A stretch of DNA of 64,000 nt from Streptomyces sp. NBC_00459 (lineage in GTDB: Bacteria; Actinomycetota; Actinomycetes; Streptomycetales; Streptomycetaceae). Shown one piece after another: positions 18,299 to 26,674 of the stretch. Numbering within the stretch: the first letter of the stretch is position 1; every line of letters starts with the position of its first letter. Under the pieces are notes generated by a model. The model saw only the letters and a program-made list of their open reading frames with translations, was not told the DNA's origin and made no database searches. The position numbers and the translations under genes are program-made. The stretch covers positions 3,038,001-3,102,000 of the forward strand of contig NZ_CP107903.1 of NCBI RefSeq assembly GCF_036013955.1, in the 5' to 3' direction.

Positions 18299-18450
18299 CC
18301 CACGTCCCACCTCCAGGCATATCAAAATTCAACTGCCGGGAATTCACCGCGCTCTTGATGCCGCTCTCGGCTGCACCCCGGTGGAACATGTCGAATTTCA
18401 TATCGTCATTGGTCGTACCTCTGGCAGATACGCCATTCGTGTGCGATCTC

Positions 18451-18479
18451 TTGACCGGCCCCACCGCCCCTCTTATGGT
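18451..18479 (+). promoter_or_regulatory. Sigma-70-type (HrdB-like) promoter of the importer operon
   Basis: TTGACC at 18451-18456 and TATGGT at 18474-18479 are separated by exactly 17 nt. They lie about 70 nt before the GTG of the substrate-binding protein gene, which fits the housekeeping sigma factor. Confidence 0.65.
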
Positions 18480-18491
18480 CGCGCTGCCCCC

Positions 18492-18510
18492 TATGACGTA
18501 GGACGTCGTA
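18492..18510. promoter_or_regulatory. Palindromic operator candidate for the GntR regulator
   Basis: TATGACGT and ACGTCGTA flank a 3-nt centre (AGG), matching as inverted repeats at 7 of 8 positions. The site begins 13 nt after the -10 box, near the expected transcription start, where a bound repressor would block the importer promoter. Confidence 0.5.
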
Positions 18511-18549
18511 TCTCCTCACCTTTTCGGACCCCACCCCGCTGGAGGAATC

Positions 18550-20196
18550 GTGCGCGACGTGACCCGCGACGTAACCGCCGCTGTATCGACCGCCCCGCAC
18601 CGCCGGTCGTTTCTGAAGTACACCGGCGCGCTCGGCGCCGCCGCCGCCATTTCCTCCTCCCTGTCGGCCTGCTCGTCCGGGCCCGAGTCCACCAACGACA
18701 CCGGGGGTGGCACCGGGGGCGCGAACAGCACGCTCACGGCCGTGATCGGCTACGGCAACGACGGCAGCTGGGACCCCACACAGACGGCCTCCGCCTTCTC
18801 CATGGCCGCCAACAACCACATCTACGAGGGCCTGCTCGACACGGATCCGATCTCCCGCGAGCCGTACGCGGCGCTCGCCACAGCAGTCCCCGGTGATCTC
18901 AGCAGCACCTCCTGGAAGTTCACGTTGCGGGCCGGGGCGACCTTCCACGACGGAAAGCCGGTCACCGCCGACGACGTGGTCTTCGTATTCGATCGAATCC
19001 TCGATCCGAACACACAGACACTCGCCAAGGGGTTTTTCGCCAGTTGGCTGAAAGAAGTGAAAAAGGTCGACGCGCAGAATGTCGAGCTGGTGCTGAAGTT
19101 CCCCTTCCCCGAAGGGGTTTCCCGGCTCACCCTGGCGAAGATCATGCCGAAGCACGTCTTCTCCCTGCCGGGCGGCTGGGACGAGGCGATCAAGGGAAAG
19201 GCGATCGGCTCGGGACCGTACCGGCAGACCGCGCACCACCCGAAGTCGAACACGACGTTCGAGGCTTTCGCCGCCTACAACGGGCCACGCAAAGCGGCGT
19301 TCAAGAAGATGAACTGGATGACGATAGTGGATGCCGCGCCCCGCGTCGCCAAGATCTCGGGGTCCAGTGCCGGCGCACAGATCGCCGACAACATCCCGTA
19401 CGCCAACATCCAGCAGCTCAAGAACGGGGGGATGGACGTCCAGGGCGGGGCGGGGATGAACAACCTGTTCCTGATGTTCAACACCAAGCACAAGCCCTTC
19501 GACGACGTCCGGGTCCGCCAGGCACTGCACTACGCCATCGACACGGAGAAGATGGTGGAGGTGGCTCTCAAGGGCCACGGCAAGCCGTCCTCGTCCTTCC
19601 TCAACGAGGCCAACCCGAGCTACCGGCGCGCGAAGACGGTCTACGACTACGACCCGGAGAAGGCGAAGGCCCTCCTGAAGGAGGCCGGGGTCAGCGGGCT
19701 GAAGATCGAGATCCTCTCGGTGAACGTCAGCTGGATCGTCGACTGCCTGCCCACCATCAAGGCGTCGTGGGACGCGATCGGGGTCGAGACGACCCTCAAC
19801 CCGCAGGAAACCACAGCGGTGTTCACGAAGATGGACCAGAAGCAGGACTACCAGGTCGTGTCCGCGGCCTCGAACCCCAACCAGTTCGGCCTCGACGCCG
19901 ACCTGATCATGCACTACAACTACGGCCCGCAGAACCTCTGGATGGGCTACGCCCGTTGGGCCGACAGCGCCGTGGCCAAGCAGCTCTTCAAGGACATGGA
20001 CCGGGCGACGCAGGAGCCCACCCCGGACAAGAAGAAGACGATGATCCAGGACTACATCGACATCGTCGCCGAGGAGGCCGTGCTCTATCCGGTCGTCCAC
20101 AACGAGCTGATGACGGCCTGGGACCCGAAGAAGCTCGCCGGCATAAGGGCACAGCCGTACCCGGGCATCAACCTCCTCCAGGCCAAGTGGGTCTAG
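18550..20196 (+). CDS. Dpp/Opp-type substrate-binding lipoprotein (SBP_bac_5)
   Basis: This is the extracellular solute receptor of an ABC importer, 548 residues. The leader has both a twin-arginine-like RRSFLKYTGALGAAAAI and the lipobox LSAC, so it is probably a Tat-exported lipoprotein. Family features include GNDGSWDPTQTA near the start, LRAGATFHDGKPVTADDVVF, and FDDVRVRQALHYAIDTEKMV. GGAGGAATC precedes the GTG start. The family binds peptides but also nickel, sugars and sialic acid. The lyase at the operon end favours a sugar acid or amino acid ligand rather than plain dipeptides. Confidence 0.9.
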   Translation: MRDVTRDVTAAVSTAPHRRSFLKYTGALGAAAAISSSLSACSSGPESTNDTGGGTGGANSTLTAVIGYGNDGSWDPTQTASAFSMAANNHIYEGLLDTDPISREPYAALATAVPGDLSSTSWKFTLRAGATFHDGKPVTADDVVFVFDRILDPNTQTLAKGFFASWLKEVKKVDAQNVELVLKFPFPEGVSRLTLAKIMPKHVFSLPGGWDEAIKGKAIGSGPYRQTAHHPKSNTTFEAFAAYNGPRKAAFKKMNWMTIVDAAPRVAKISGSSAGAQIADNIPYANIQQLKNGGMDVQGGAGMNNLFLMFNTKHKPFDDVRVRQALHYAIDTEKMVEVALKGHGKPSSSFLNEANPSYRRAKTVYDYDPEKAKALLKEAGVSGLKIEILSVNVSWIVDCLPTIKASWDAIGVETTLNPQETTAVFTKMDQKQDYQVVSAASNPNQFGLDADLIMHYNYGPQNLWMGYARWADSAVAKQLFKDMDRATQEPTPDKKKTMIQDYIDIVAEEAVLYPVVHNELMTAWDPKKLAGIRAQPYPGINLLQAKWV

Positions 20197-20264
20197 CCAG
20201 CGCGGGCCCGGACACCGCGGGTCTGACCACCGCCAAATACCGCTAGCTGTACGGGAGTTCGTAC

Positions 20265-21224
20265 GTGGTCGCCATCGCCAGAATCCTGGCGCGCAGGATC
20301 GTCCTGCTCGTCCCGCTGATGCTCGGCATCGTGCTGTTCGTGTTCCTCGTCATGCGGTTCTCGGACGTCGACCCGGCCTCCGCGTTCTTCCAGGGCGCCA
20401 ACCCGACCCCGCAGCAACTGCACGACTTCCGCGAGCAGAACGGCCTGCTCGATCCGTTCCCCGTCCGCTACTTCCACTTCATCGGCGACCTGCTCCACGG
20501 CGACATGGGCATCAGCGCGCTCACCCGCGCGCCGGTGCTCGACCAGGTCACCACGGCTCTGCCGCTGACCCTCCAACTGACCTTCCTGGGACTGGCCATC
20601 GCGGTGGTCCTGTCCCTGCTGGGCGGCGTCACGGCGGCCATCTACCGCGACCGCCTCCCCGACCAGATCATCCGGGTCGTGTCGCTCACAGGAGTGGCAG
20701 CCCCCGGCTTCTGGCTGGCGCTGCTGATGATCCAGTACCTGGCCGTCGACCTGGGCTGGTTCCCGACCGGCGGCTACATCAACCCGGCCGACTCCTTCAC
20801 CGGCTGGCTGAAGACGATGACACTCCCGGCCTTCGCCCTCTCCCTCCCGGTCGCCGCGCAGCTCACGCGCATCGTCCGTACGGCGGTGGTCGAGGAGTTG
20901 GACAAGGACTACGTCCGTACGGCGATCGGCAGCGGCCTGCCACCGAGGGTGGTGGTGGGCCGCAACGTGCTGCGCAACGCGCTCATCAACCCGCTCACGG
21001 TGCTGGGCCTGCGCGTCGGCTACCTGCTCGGCGGCGCGGTCGTCATCGAGACGATCTTCTCGCTCCCCGGGATGGGCAAGCTGATGATCGACGCCGTGAA
21101 GAACGGCGACCCGGCGGTCGTCCAGGGAGTGGTCCTGACGACGGCGACCGGCTTCGTGGTCGTGAACCTGGTCATCGACATCCTCTATCTCCTGGTCAAC
21201 CCACGCTTGAGGGACGCGGCCTGA
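20265..21224 (+). CDS. Dpp/Opp-type ABC permease (DppB family)
   Basis: This is a 319-residue membrane subunit with six predicted helices and the DppB signature block: a first helix at about 8-30, ALPLTLQLTFLGLAIAVVLSLL, and the inner-membrane coupling motif RTAVVEELDKDYVRTAIGSGL. GTG 20265 is the start, 68 nt after the binding-protein gene. It pairs with the permease half of the next gene to form the channel. Confidence 0.92.
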   Translation: MVAIARILARRIVLLVPLMLGIVLFVFLVMRFSDVDPASAFFQGANPTPQQLHDFREQNGLLDPFPVRYFHFIGDLLHGDMGISALTRAPVLDQVTTALPLTLQLTFLGLAIAVVLSLLGGVTAAIYRDRLPDQIIRVVSLTGVAAPGFWLALLMIQYLAVDLGWFPTGGYINPADSFTGWLKTMTLPAFALSLPVAAQLTRIVRTAVVEELDKDYVRTAIGSGLPPRVVVGRNVLRNALINPLTVLGLRVGYLLGGAVVIETIFSLPGMGKLMIDAVKNGDPAVVQGVVLTTATGFVVVNLVIDILYLLVNPRLRDAA

Positions 21225-21261
21225 TGTTCAAGCTGTTCACGCGAACGAAGGGTGCGGCCTG

Positions 21262-23253
21262 ATGTTCATGATGTTCGAACGGGGGCGCCTGGCCGCCCTC
21301 CTCTCCCGCCCGGGCATCCGCCTGCGCGGGTGGCGTCGGCTCCCGGTCATCTCCCGGATCGCGGTCTGCTTCCTGGCGGTGGTGGTGTTCGTCGCCGTCT
21401 TCGCCCCTCTCGTCGCCCCCGACGACCCCCTGGACCAACAGCCCCTGATCGGCGGCACGGGAGCCCCCTCCGCCGAGCACTGGATGGGCCAGGACAGCCT
21501 GGGCCGCGACATCATGAGCCGGCTGATCTACGGCGCCCGCTGGTCCCTCGCCATCGGCCTCGGCGCCACCGCGCTCGCCCTGACGGTGGGCGCGCTGATC
21601 GGCGCGATCGCGGCGACCTCGCGCAAGGCGGTCGACGAGACGCTGATGCGCTGCCTGGACGTGGTGATGGCGTTCCCGGGCATCGCGCTGGCCGCCGTGC
21701 TCGTCGCGGTCTTCGGCGGCGGCATCACGGTCCTGATCTGCGCGATCGCCTTCCTGTTCACCCCACCGGTGGCGCGGGTGGTGCGGGCGAACGTCCTGGA
21801 CCAGTACGGCGAGGACTACGTGACGGCGGAACGGGTGATCGGCGCCCGAACACCCCACATCGTCCTGAAGCACGTGGCGATCAACTGCGCCGCCCCGGTA
21901 CTGGTCTTCTGCACGGTGCAGGTGGCCGAGGCGATCGTCTTCGAGGCGTCGCTGTCGTTCATCGGCGCGGGCGTACGGCCGCCGGACCCGTCCTGGGGAA
22001 GCGTCATCGCGGACGGCAAGAACATGGTCCTGACGGGCGGTTGGTGGGCGACGGTGTTCCCCGGCCTGCTGATGCTGATCACGGTGCTGTCGTTGAACGT
22101 CCTCTCCGAGGGCGTGTCGGACGCCTGGGCGGCACCGGCGGCGCGGGACGTGAAGGTACGGGAGCAGGAGGACCCCCTGGAGGCCCCCGAGCCGGGGACC
22201 GGCAAGGTCCTGGCTCTCCCCGGCCTGACGGAGGCGGCGGAGCGCCTGCGTGCGAGGGCCCGCCCGGTACCAACCGGGCTGCCCGTACTGGCGGTTGAGA
22301 ACCTGACGATCGGTTTCGCCGCCCGCCACTCGGGCGTGAACATCGTCGACGGCATCAGCTTCGAGGTCCACCCGGGCGAAGTCCTGGGCCTGGTGGGCGA
22401 GTCGGGCTGCGGCAAGTCACTGACGGCGCTGACGGTGATGGGCCTGGAACCGAAGGGCGCCCGGGTCACCGGCCAGGTCCGCTTCAACCAGCGCAACCTG
22501 CTCGCCGAACCCATGCGCGTACGCCGCAAGCTGCTGGGCCACGAGATGGCGATGATCTACCAGGACGCCCTGTCGTCCCTGAACCCGGCGATGACGATCC
22601 GATCCCAGCTCAAGCAGGTAGTACGCCGAGGAGGCCACCGCACCCCCGAGGAGCTGCTGGGCCTGGTGGGCCTCGACCCCGACCGCACCCTCCGCAGCTA
22701 CCCGCACGAACTGTCCGGCGGCCAGCGCCAGCGGGTCCTGATCGCGATGGCCCTGTCCCGGGACCCGAAGCTGATCGTGGCGGACGAGCCGACGACAGCG
22801 CTGGACGTCACGGTCCAGGCCCAGATCATCGAACTGCTCCTGCGCCTGCGCGCGGAGCTGGACTTCGCCCTGATCCTGGTCTCGCACGACCTGGCCCTGG
22901 TGGCGGACGTGACGGACCGGGTGGTCGTGATGTACGGCGGCCAGATCGTCGAAACGGGAGTGACGGCGGACCTGGTCGGGTCCCCGTCCCATCACTACAC
23001 CCGGGGCCTGCTTGGCAGCGTGCTGTCGTTGGAGTCGGCGGCGGTCCGCATGACCCAGATCAAGGGCACGGTCCCCTCCCCCGCCGACTTCCCCAAGGGC
23101 TGCCGCTTCGCCGACCGTTGTCCGATGGCGACGGAGGTGTGCCGTACGACGGCCCCCGATCTCCTGGGCACCCAGACCCACTTGGCGGCCTGCCACCATC
23201 CGGCGATCGACCTGACGACGCCGGAGCCGACGGGAAGCGAGAGCGTGAAGTGA
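21262..23253 (+). CDS. Fused DppC permease and DppD ATP-binding protein
   Basis: One 663-residue chain joins two normally separate subunits. Residues about 1-300 form a DppC permease with six helices, [20 protein letters not shown] and the coupling motif [11 protein letters not shown]. After a linker near 300-345, an ATPase follows with Walker A GESGCGKS, signature LSGGQRQR and Walker [13 protein letters not shown]. The C-terminal CRFADRCP motif of the oligopeptide subfamily carries cysteines that may bind an Fe-S cluster or metal. Such fusions are known in actinobacteria. The first residue could also be the ATG three codons later. The stop overlaps the next start. Confidence 0.9.
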   Translation: MFMMFERGRLAALLSRPGIRLRGWRRLPVISRIAVCFLAVVVFVAVFAPLVAPDDPLDQQPLIGGTGAPSAEHWMGQDSLGRDIMSRLIYGARWSLAIGLGATALALTVGALIGAIAATSRKAVDETLMRCLDVVMAFPGIALAAVLVAVFGGGITVLICAIAFLFTPPVARVVRANVLDQYGEDYVTAERVIGARTPHIVLKHVAINCAAPVLVFCTVQVAEAIVFEASLSFIGAGVRPPDPSWGSVIADGKNMVLTGGWWATVFPGLLMLITVLSLNVLSEGVSDAWAAPAARDVKVREQEDPLEAPEPGTGKVLALPGLTEAAERLRARARPVPTGLPVLAVENLTIGFAARHSGVNIVDGISFEVHPGEVLGLVGESGCGKSLTALTVMGLEPKGARVTGQVRFNQRNLLAEPMRVRRKLLGHEMAMIYQDALSSLNPAMTIRSQLKQVVRRGGHRTPEELLGLVGLDPDRTLRSYPHELSGGQRQRVLIAMALSRDPKLIVADEPTTALDVTVQAQIIELLLRLRAELDFALILVSHDLALVADVTDRVVVMYGGQIVETGVTADLVGSPSHHYTRGLLGSVLSLESAAVRMTQIKGTVPSPADFPKGCRFADRCPMATEVCRTTAPDLLGTQTHLAACHHPAIDLTTPEPTGSESVK

Positions 23254-24392
23254 GCACCAGTACGACTACGGCCACGGCTGCGGCCTCGCCTGTGTCGACT
23301 CCGTTGGTGGAACTTTCGGACACGCATGTGGTCCACAAGGCCCGCAGCGGCGGCCTGTTCACCCGGGACCGCGTGTACGCCCTGACAGGCGCCGACTTCA
23401 GGGTCGCGCCCGGCGAAACCGTGGGTGTGGTGGGCGAGTCGGGCTGCGGCAAGTCGACGCTGGCGAAGGTCCTGGTGGGCGTACAGCCGCCGACGTCGGG
23501 ACAAGTGTCCTTCCGGGGCGACGACTTGTGGACGATGAAGCCGGCGGAGCGCCGCTCGGCCATCGGCACGGGCACCGGCATGATCTTCCAGGACCCCTCG
23601 ACGGCCCTGAACCGCCGCCTGACGGTCCGCCAGATCCTCCGCGACCCCTTGGATGTGCACAGGCGAGGTACGACAAGGGAACGGGAGGAGCGGGTAAGGG
23701 AGTTGATGGGCCTGGTGGGCCTCCCGCGAGCCCTGGCGGACGGCCTACCGGGCCAGTTGTCGGGCGGCCAACGCCAACGGGTGGCCATCGCACGGGCGTT
23801 GGCCCTGGACCCCGACCTGGTGGTGGCGGACGAACCGACCAGCGCCCTGGACGTATCGGTCCGAGCCCAGATCCTGAACCTCCTCCTGGACCTGAAGGAG
23901 CGGCTGGGCCTGGCCCTCGTCTTCGTCTCGCACGACATCCAGACGGTACGCCGGATGAGCGACCGGGTGATCACGATGTACCTGGGCCGGATCGTGGAGG
24001 AGTCCCCCGCGGACGAGGTGACGGACGGGGCGCGTCACCCGTACACCCGGGCCCTGTTCTCGGCGACGCCGGGCCTGCTGGACCCGATCGACCCGATCCC
24101 ACTGGTGGGCCCGGTCCCCTCGGCAACACATCCGCCCTCGGGCTGCCCTTTCCGCACACGCTGCTGGAAGGCGACGGAGGTGTGCGCGGAGGTGATGCCG
24201 GAGTTCACGGCCGCGTCAATCCCGGGACACCGGTTCCGTTGCCACCACCCTGTGGAGGAGGGCCGGGCGACGCGGGACCTGGTCGCCCAGGCGGTCGCCG
24301 CCGTGCCCGACGTGCAGAAACACCCTGTAGCTGACGCCTCCGACACCCCCTCCGCACCGCCGCACGGCCCGAAAGACCCCAGGGAGCCCTGA
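23250..24392 (+). CDS. Dpp/Opp-type ATP-binding protein (DppF family)
   Basis: This second ATPase of the importer has 380 residues. Walker A is GESGCGKS, the signature LSGGQRQR, Walker B LVVADEPTSALD, and the switch SHDIQTV. The C-terminal CPFRTRC subfamily motif is followed by a tail of about 60 residues rich in Ala and Pro. The GTG at 23250 overlaps the previous stop in a GTGA arrangement, which fixes the start over longer in-frame alternatives. Its own stop overlaps the ATG of the lyase gene. Confidence 0.92.
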   Translation: MSTSTTTATAAASPVSTPLVELSDTHVVHKARSGGLFTRDRVYALTGADFRVAPGETVGVVGESGCGKSTLAKVLVGVQPPTSGQVSFRGDDLWTMKPAERRSAIGTGTGMIFQDPSTALNRRLTVRQILRDPLDVHRRGTTREREERVRELMGLVGLPRALADGLPGQLSGGQRQRVAIARALALDPDLVVADEPTSALDVSVRAQILNLLLDLKERLGLALVFVSHDIQTVRRMSDRVITMYLGRIVEESPADEVTDGARHPYTRALFSATPGLLDPIDPIPLVGPVPSATHPPSGCPFRTRCWKATEVCAEVMPEFTAASIPGHRFRCHHPVEEGRATRDLVAQAVAAVPDVQKHPVADASDTPSAPPHGPKDPREP

Positions 24393-25327
24393 TGACCTTC
24401 CCCACCCCGCTGACCGGTGTCGTCCCTCCCGTCTGCACTCCGCTGACACCGGACCGCGAGGTGGACGTACGCTCGCTCGTCAGGCTGGTCGACCACCTGG
24501 TGGAGGCGGGCGTGGACGGCCTGTTCGTACTCGGGTCGTCTTCGGAGGCGGCGTATCTGACGGATGATCAGCGCAGGCTGGTGGTGGAGACGGTGGTGGG
24601 CCACGTGGCCGGCGCGCTGCCGGTCCTGGCGGGCGCGATCGACATGACGACCCCCCGGGTACTGGACCACGTACGGTCCGTCTCGGCGGCGGGCGCGGAC
24701 GCGGTCGTGGTCACGGCCCCCTTCTACACCCGCACACACCCCTCGGAGATCGCCCGCCACTTCCGCCTCGTGGCATCGGGCAGCCCGGTCCCTGTCGTGG
24801 CGTACGACCTCCCGGCCTCCGTGCACAGCAAACTGCCCCCGGGGTTGGTGCTGGAGCTGGCGGCCGACGGTGTCCTGGCGGGCCTGAAGGATTCGAGCGG
24901 CGACCTGGCATCGTTCCGGTCGGTGGTGACGGGGGCGCGGGAACACCCCGGGATCAGCGGGTTCAGCGTCCTGACGGGCAGCGAACTGCTGGTGGACTCG
25001 GCGCTGGCGATGGGTGCGGACGGGGCGGTGCCAGGGCTCGCGAACGTCGACCCTCACGGGTATGTGCGGCTGGACCGGTTCTGCCGTGCGGGTGACTGGG
25101 GACGGGCCCGGGCCGAGCAGGAACGGTTGTGCGTGCTGTTCGGCATGGTGGCTGCGGGGGATCCGGTCCGGATGGGGGGCAGCTCGGCGGGGCTGGGGGC
25201 ATTCAAGGCGGCGCTTTATCTGCGGGGGGTGATTGACTTCCCGGTTACTGCTGATCCGCAGATTCCGTTGTCGGAGGACGAGGTGGAGCGGGTGGGGAAG
25301 TTCTTGGCGGGGGCGGGGTTGTTGTAG
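24392..25327 (+). CDS. DapA/NanA-superfamily lyase or synthase
   Basis: This is a class I aldolase-type enzyme of 311 residues. The Schiff-base lysine is K166 in AGLKDSSGD, the catalytic tyrosine is Y138 in VVAYDLPAS, and the pyruvate-binding loop is FVLGSSSEAAYL. The superfamily covers dihydrodipicolinate synthase, N-acetylneuraminate lyase and sugar-acid dehydratases. Placement at the end of a GntR-controlled import operon argues for catabolic cleavage of the imported compound rather than lysine biosynthesis. A sialidase 14 kb away makes sialic acid an attractive but unproved substrate. It is translationally coupled to the ATPase gene. Confidence 0.85.
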   Translation: MTFPTPLTGVVPPVCTPLTPDREVDVRSLVRLVDHLVEAGVDGLFVLGSSSEAAYLTDDQRRLVVETVVGHVAGALPVLAGAIDMTTPRVLDHVRSVSAAGADAVVVTAPFYTRTHPSEIARHFRLVASGSPVPVVAYDLPASVHSKLPPGLVLELAADGVLAGLKDSSGDLASFRSVVTGAREHPGISGFSVLTGSELLVDSALAMGADGAVPGLANVDPHGYVRLDRFCRAGDWGRARAEQERLCVLFGMVAAGDPVRMGGSSAGLGAFKAALYLRGVIDFPVTADPQIPLSEDEVERVGKFLAGAGLL

Positions 25328-25540
25328 GGGGCAACGGGAGGGGTTCGCTGCGTTGCGCCCGCAGGGGCAGCAGATTCAGAACCCGGTGCCGCCTCCCGCA
25401 AAGCGTACGGGCGACACGAGCGCGATGCGGATCAGCCCAGGCTCAGGAGGCGGGGCATCGTAGACGTAGGTGACGGTGAGGGCCGGGCGTGTGCCCGTGC
25501 CTTCGAGGCGGGTCGTATAGATCTTTATGTCACTGGAAGC

Positions 25541-25687
25541 GCATACTCGACCGCCACCCTGCTCCTGGAGCAGAGCATCGACCTCGTCGTGATCAAGGAA
25601 CTCCTCGACCACGCCCACGCCCGACTTTGCCTCCAGCGCAAAGCCATCGACACCCGGGGCAACGCCTTCAGCCTGGCCGATGACCCA
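25541..25687 (+). pseudogene. C-terminal relic of a tyrosine integrase
   Basis: In one frame this stretch reads AYSTATLLLEQSIDLVVIKE, then LLDHAHARLCLQRKAIDTRG. This matches the end of actinobacterial phage/ICE tyrosine recombinases (STATLLLEQ..LVVIKELLGHAH, then RLRLQRxAIDTLGxAL). The segment that should carry IGVTxxVYAHV with the catalytic Tyr is deleted between HAH and RL, and the catalytic core upstream is gone. The frame then runs into the GCCGTT repeat. It marks a former site-specific integration event at the left edge of the Rhs island. No attachment site or tRNA was recognised nearby. Confidence 0.7.
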
Positions 25688-25688
25688 C

Positions 25689-25785
<97 letters not shown>

Positions 25786-25795
25786 CAAGATATCC

Positions 25796-25831
25796 GAGAG
25801 CCCCACCGGAATCACGACCGGTGGGGCTCTC
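25796..25831. terminator. Perfect 14-bp terminator hairpin
   Basis: GAGAGCCCCACCGG at 25796-25809 pairs perfectly with CCGGTGGGGCTCTC at 25818-25831, with an 8-nt loop. It lies 12 nt after the stop of the last immunity gene and would end the rhs-immunity transcript on the minus strand. Confidence 0.8.
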
Positions 25832-25843
25832 GAAATGTTGCCG

Positions 25844-26272
25844 TCAGGCTATCCCCCGCGGCATCAGAAGAACGTTCCGATCACCTTCGCCGGAGAGCCA
25901 CTCTTCTGATTCATGAAACTCGACAAGCTCGCGAACTTCGCTTCGCACTCCCATATCGGCAGCCATACCCTGCCCAAGATCTGAACGAGGGAAGCGCGCC
26001 AGAGCAGCATGCGCCGCTTGATAGGCCCCGTAATCCTCCTCAGCCTTCAAGGAGGAAACAATCGCAGCGACACCGGCCGGGCCTTCATTGCCAGTTACCG
26101 AATCCGCCAGCTCGACATATCGATTCCAGCGACGCTCAGCCTCATCGGGAGGAGTGACCTCGTCATCGTCTTGCACCAGGTCGCCACACTCGACGATCTC
26201 TACTTTCCAGTCGGAGCAGCGCCGACTACTCCAGGCAGCATTTCCTGACGATCCGCGGCGGACATGTGGCAC
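25844..26272 (-). CDS. Small acidic protein, probable second immunity protein of the Rhs locus
   Basis: The family is not recognised. The 142-residue product is acidic and helical. A stretch around AAIVSSLKAEEDYGAYQAAHAALARFP looks like HEAT-type helical repeats, which are seen in several toxin-immunity families. It starts (GTG) directly after the TAG of the Imm10-like gene, with no spacer. An ATG at 26265 in another frame stops after 21 codons, so the N-terminal 20 residues, which look untypical, may be wrong or result from an old frameshift. It is less GC-rich than flanking genes. Last gene before the perfect terminator; function is inferred from position only. Confidence 0.6.
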   Translation of the reverse strand: MPHVRRGSSGNAAWSSRRCSDWKVEIVECGDLVQDDDEVTPPDEAERRWNRYVELADSVTGNEGPAGVAAIVSSLKAEEDYGAYQAAHAALARFPRSDLGQGMAADMGVRSEVRELVEFHESEEWLSGEGDRNVLLMPRGIA

Positions 26273-26671
26273 CTAGAACCCCACCAGTACGGGACGTTCC
26301 TCCGACCGACCCCAGTCGAGGATGTCGGGAAGCCCGGCCACGTATGCCTCCACATTCTCGACAGGAGCTTCAAACCGGACCGTCAGACTCTCCGGAATAT
26401 TCAGTACTGAAGCGGCCCTCTCGGAAAAGGTGAACCGGAGGGAACCGCCGTCCCATTCCACGCGCAGGAGCCCTCCGTAGTGGGTCCTGCCACCGCTCAC
26501 GAGACAGTACGTGTCCATCCCCAGGGAGATGTCCTGCTCGTCGGGTTCGTAGTCCGTCCGCTGAATAAGCAACGTGAATCCGGGGTCATCAATTCCTTCG
26601 GAGAAACCGGCCTCGACCACCTCATCCTCGTCGTCGATCTCAAACCCGACCGATTGCGCGATAAGTTCCAT
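26273..26671 (-). CDS. Imm10-like immunity protein
   Basis: This is a small acidic cytoplasmic protein of 132 residues. The core DTYCLVSGGRTHYGGLLRVEWDGGSLRFTFSERAASVL in outline fits the immunity protein 10 family, whose members lie immediately downstream of polymorphic toxins. It begins 3 nt after the rhs stop, so it is co-transcribed and probably coupled. It presumably binds and blocks the C-terminal deaminase of the Rhs protein. Codon use is less GC-biased than the surrounding core genes, as expected of exchanged toxin cassettes. Confidence 0.75.
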   Translation of the reverse strand: MELIAQSVGFEIDDEDEVVEAGFSEGIDDPGFTLLIQRTDYEPDEQDISLGMDTYCLVSGGRTHYGGLLRVEWDGGSLRFTFSERAASVLNIPESLTVRFEAPVENVEAYVAGLPDILDWGRSEERPVLVGF

Positions 26672-26674
26672 CTC

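Noticed and set aside
24392..25327. Lysine-pathway dapA
   Set aside because: The gene is coupled to an import operon under a FadR-type regulator, which fits catabolism better than lysine synthesis.
25376..25618. 80-codon minus-strand frame next to the lyase gene
   Set aside because: Its first third is antisense to the integrase relic. The remainder is protein-like but matches nothing recognised and has no ribosome site, so it was not called.
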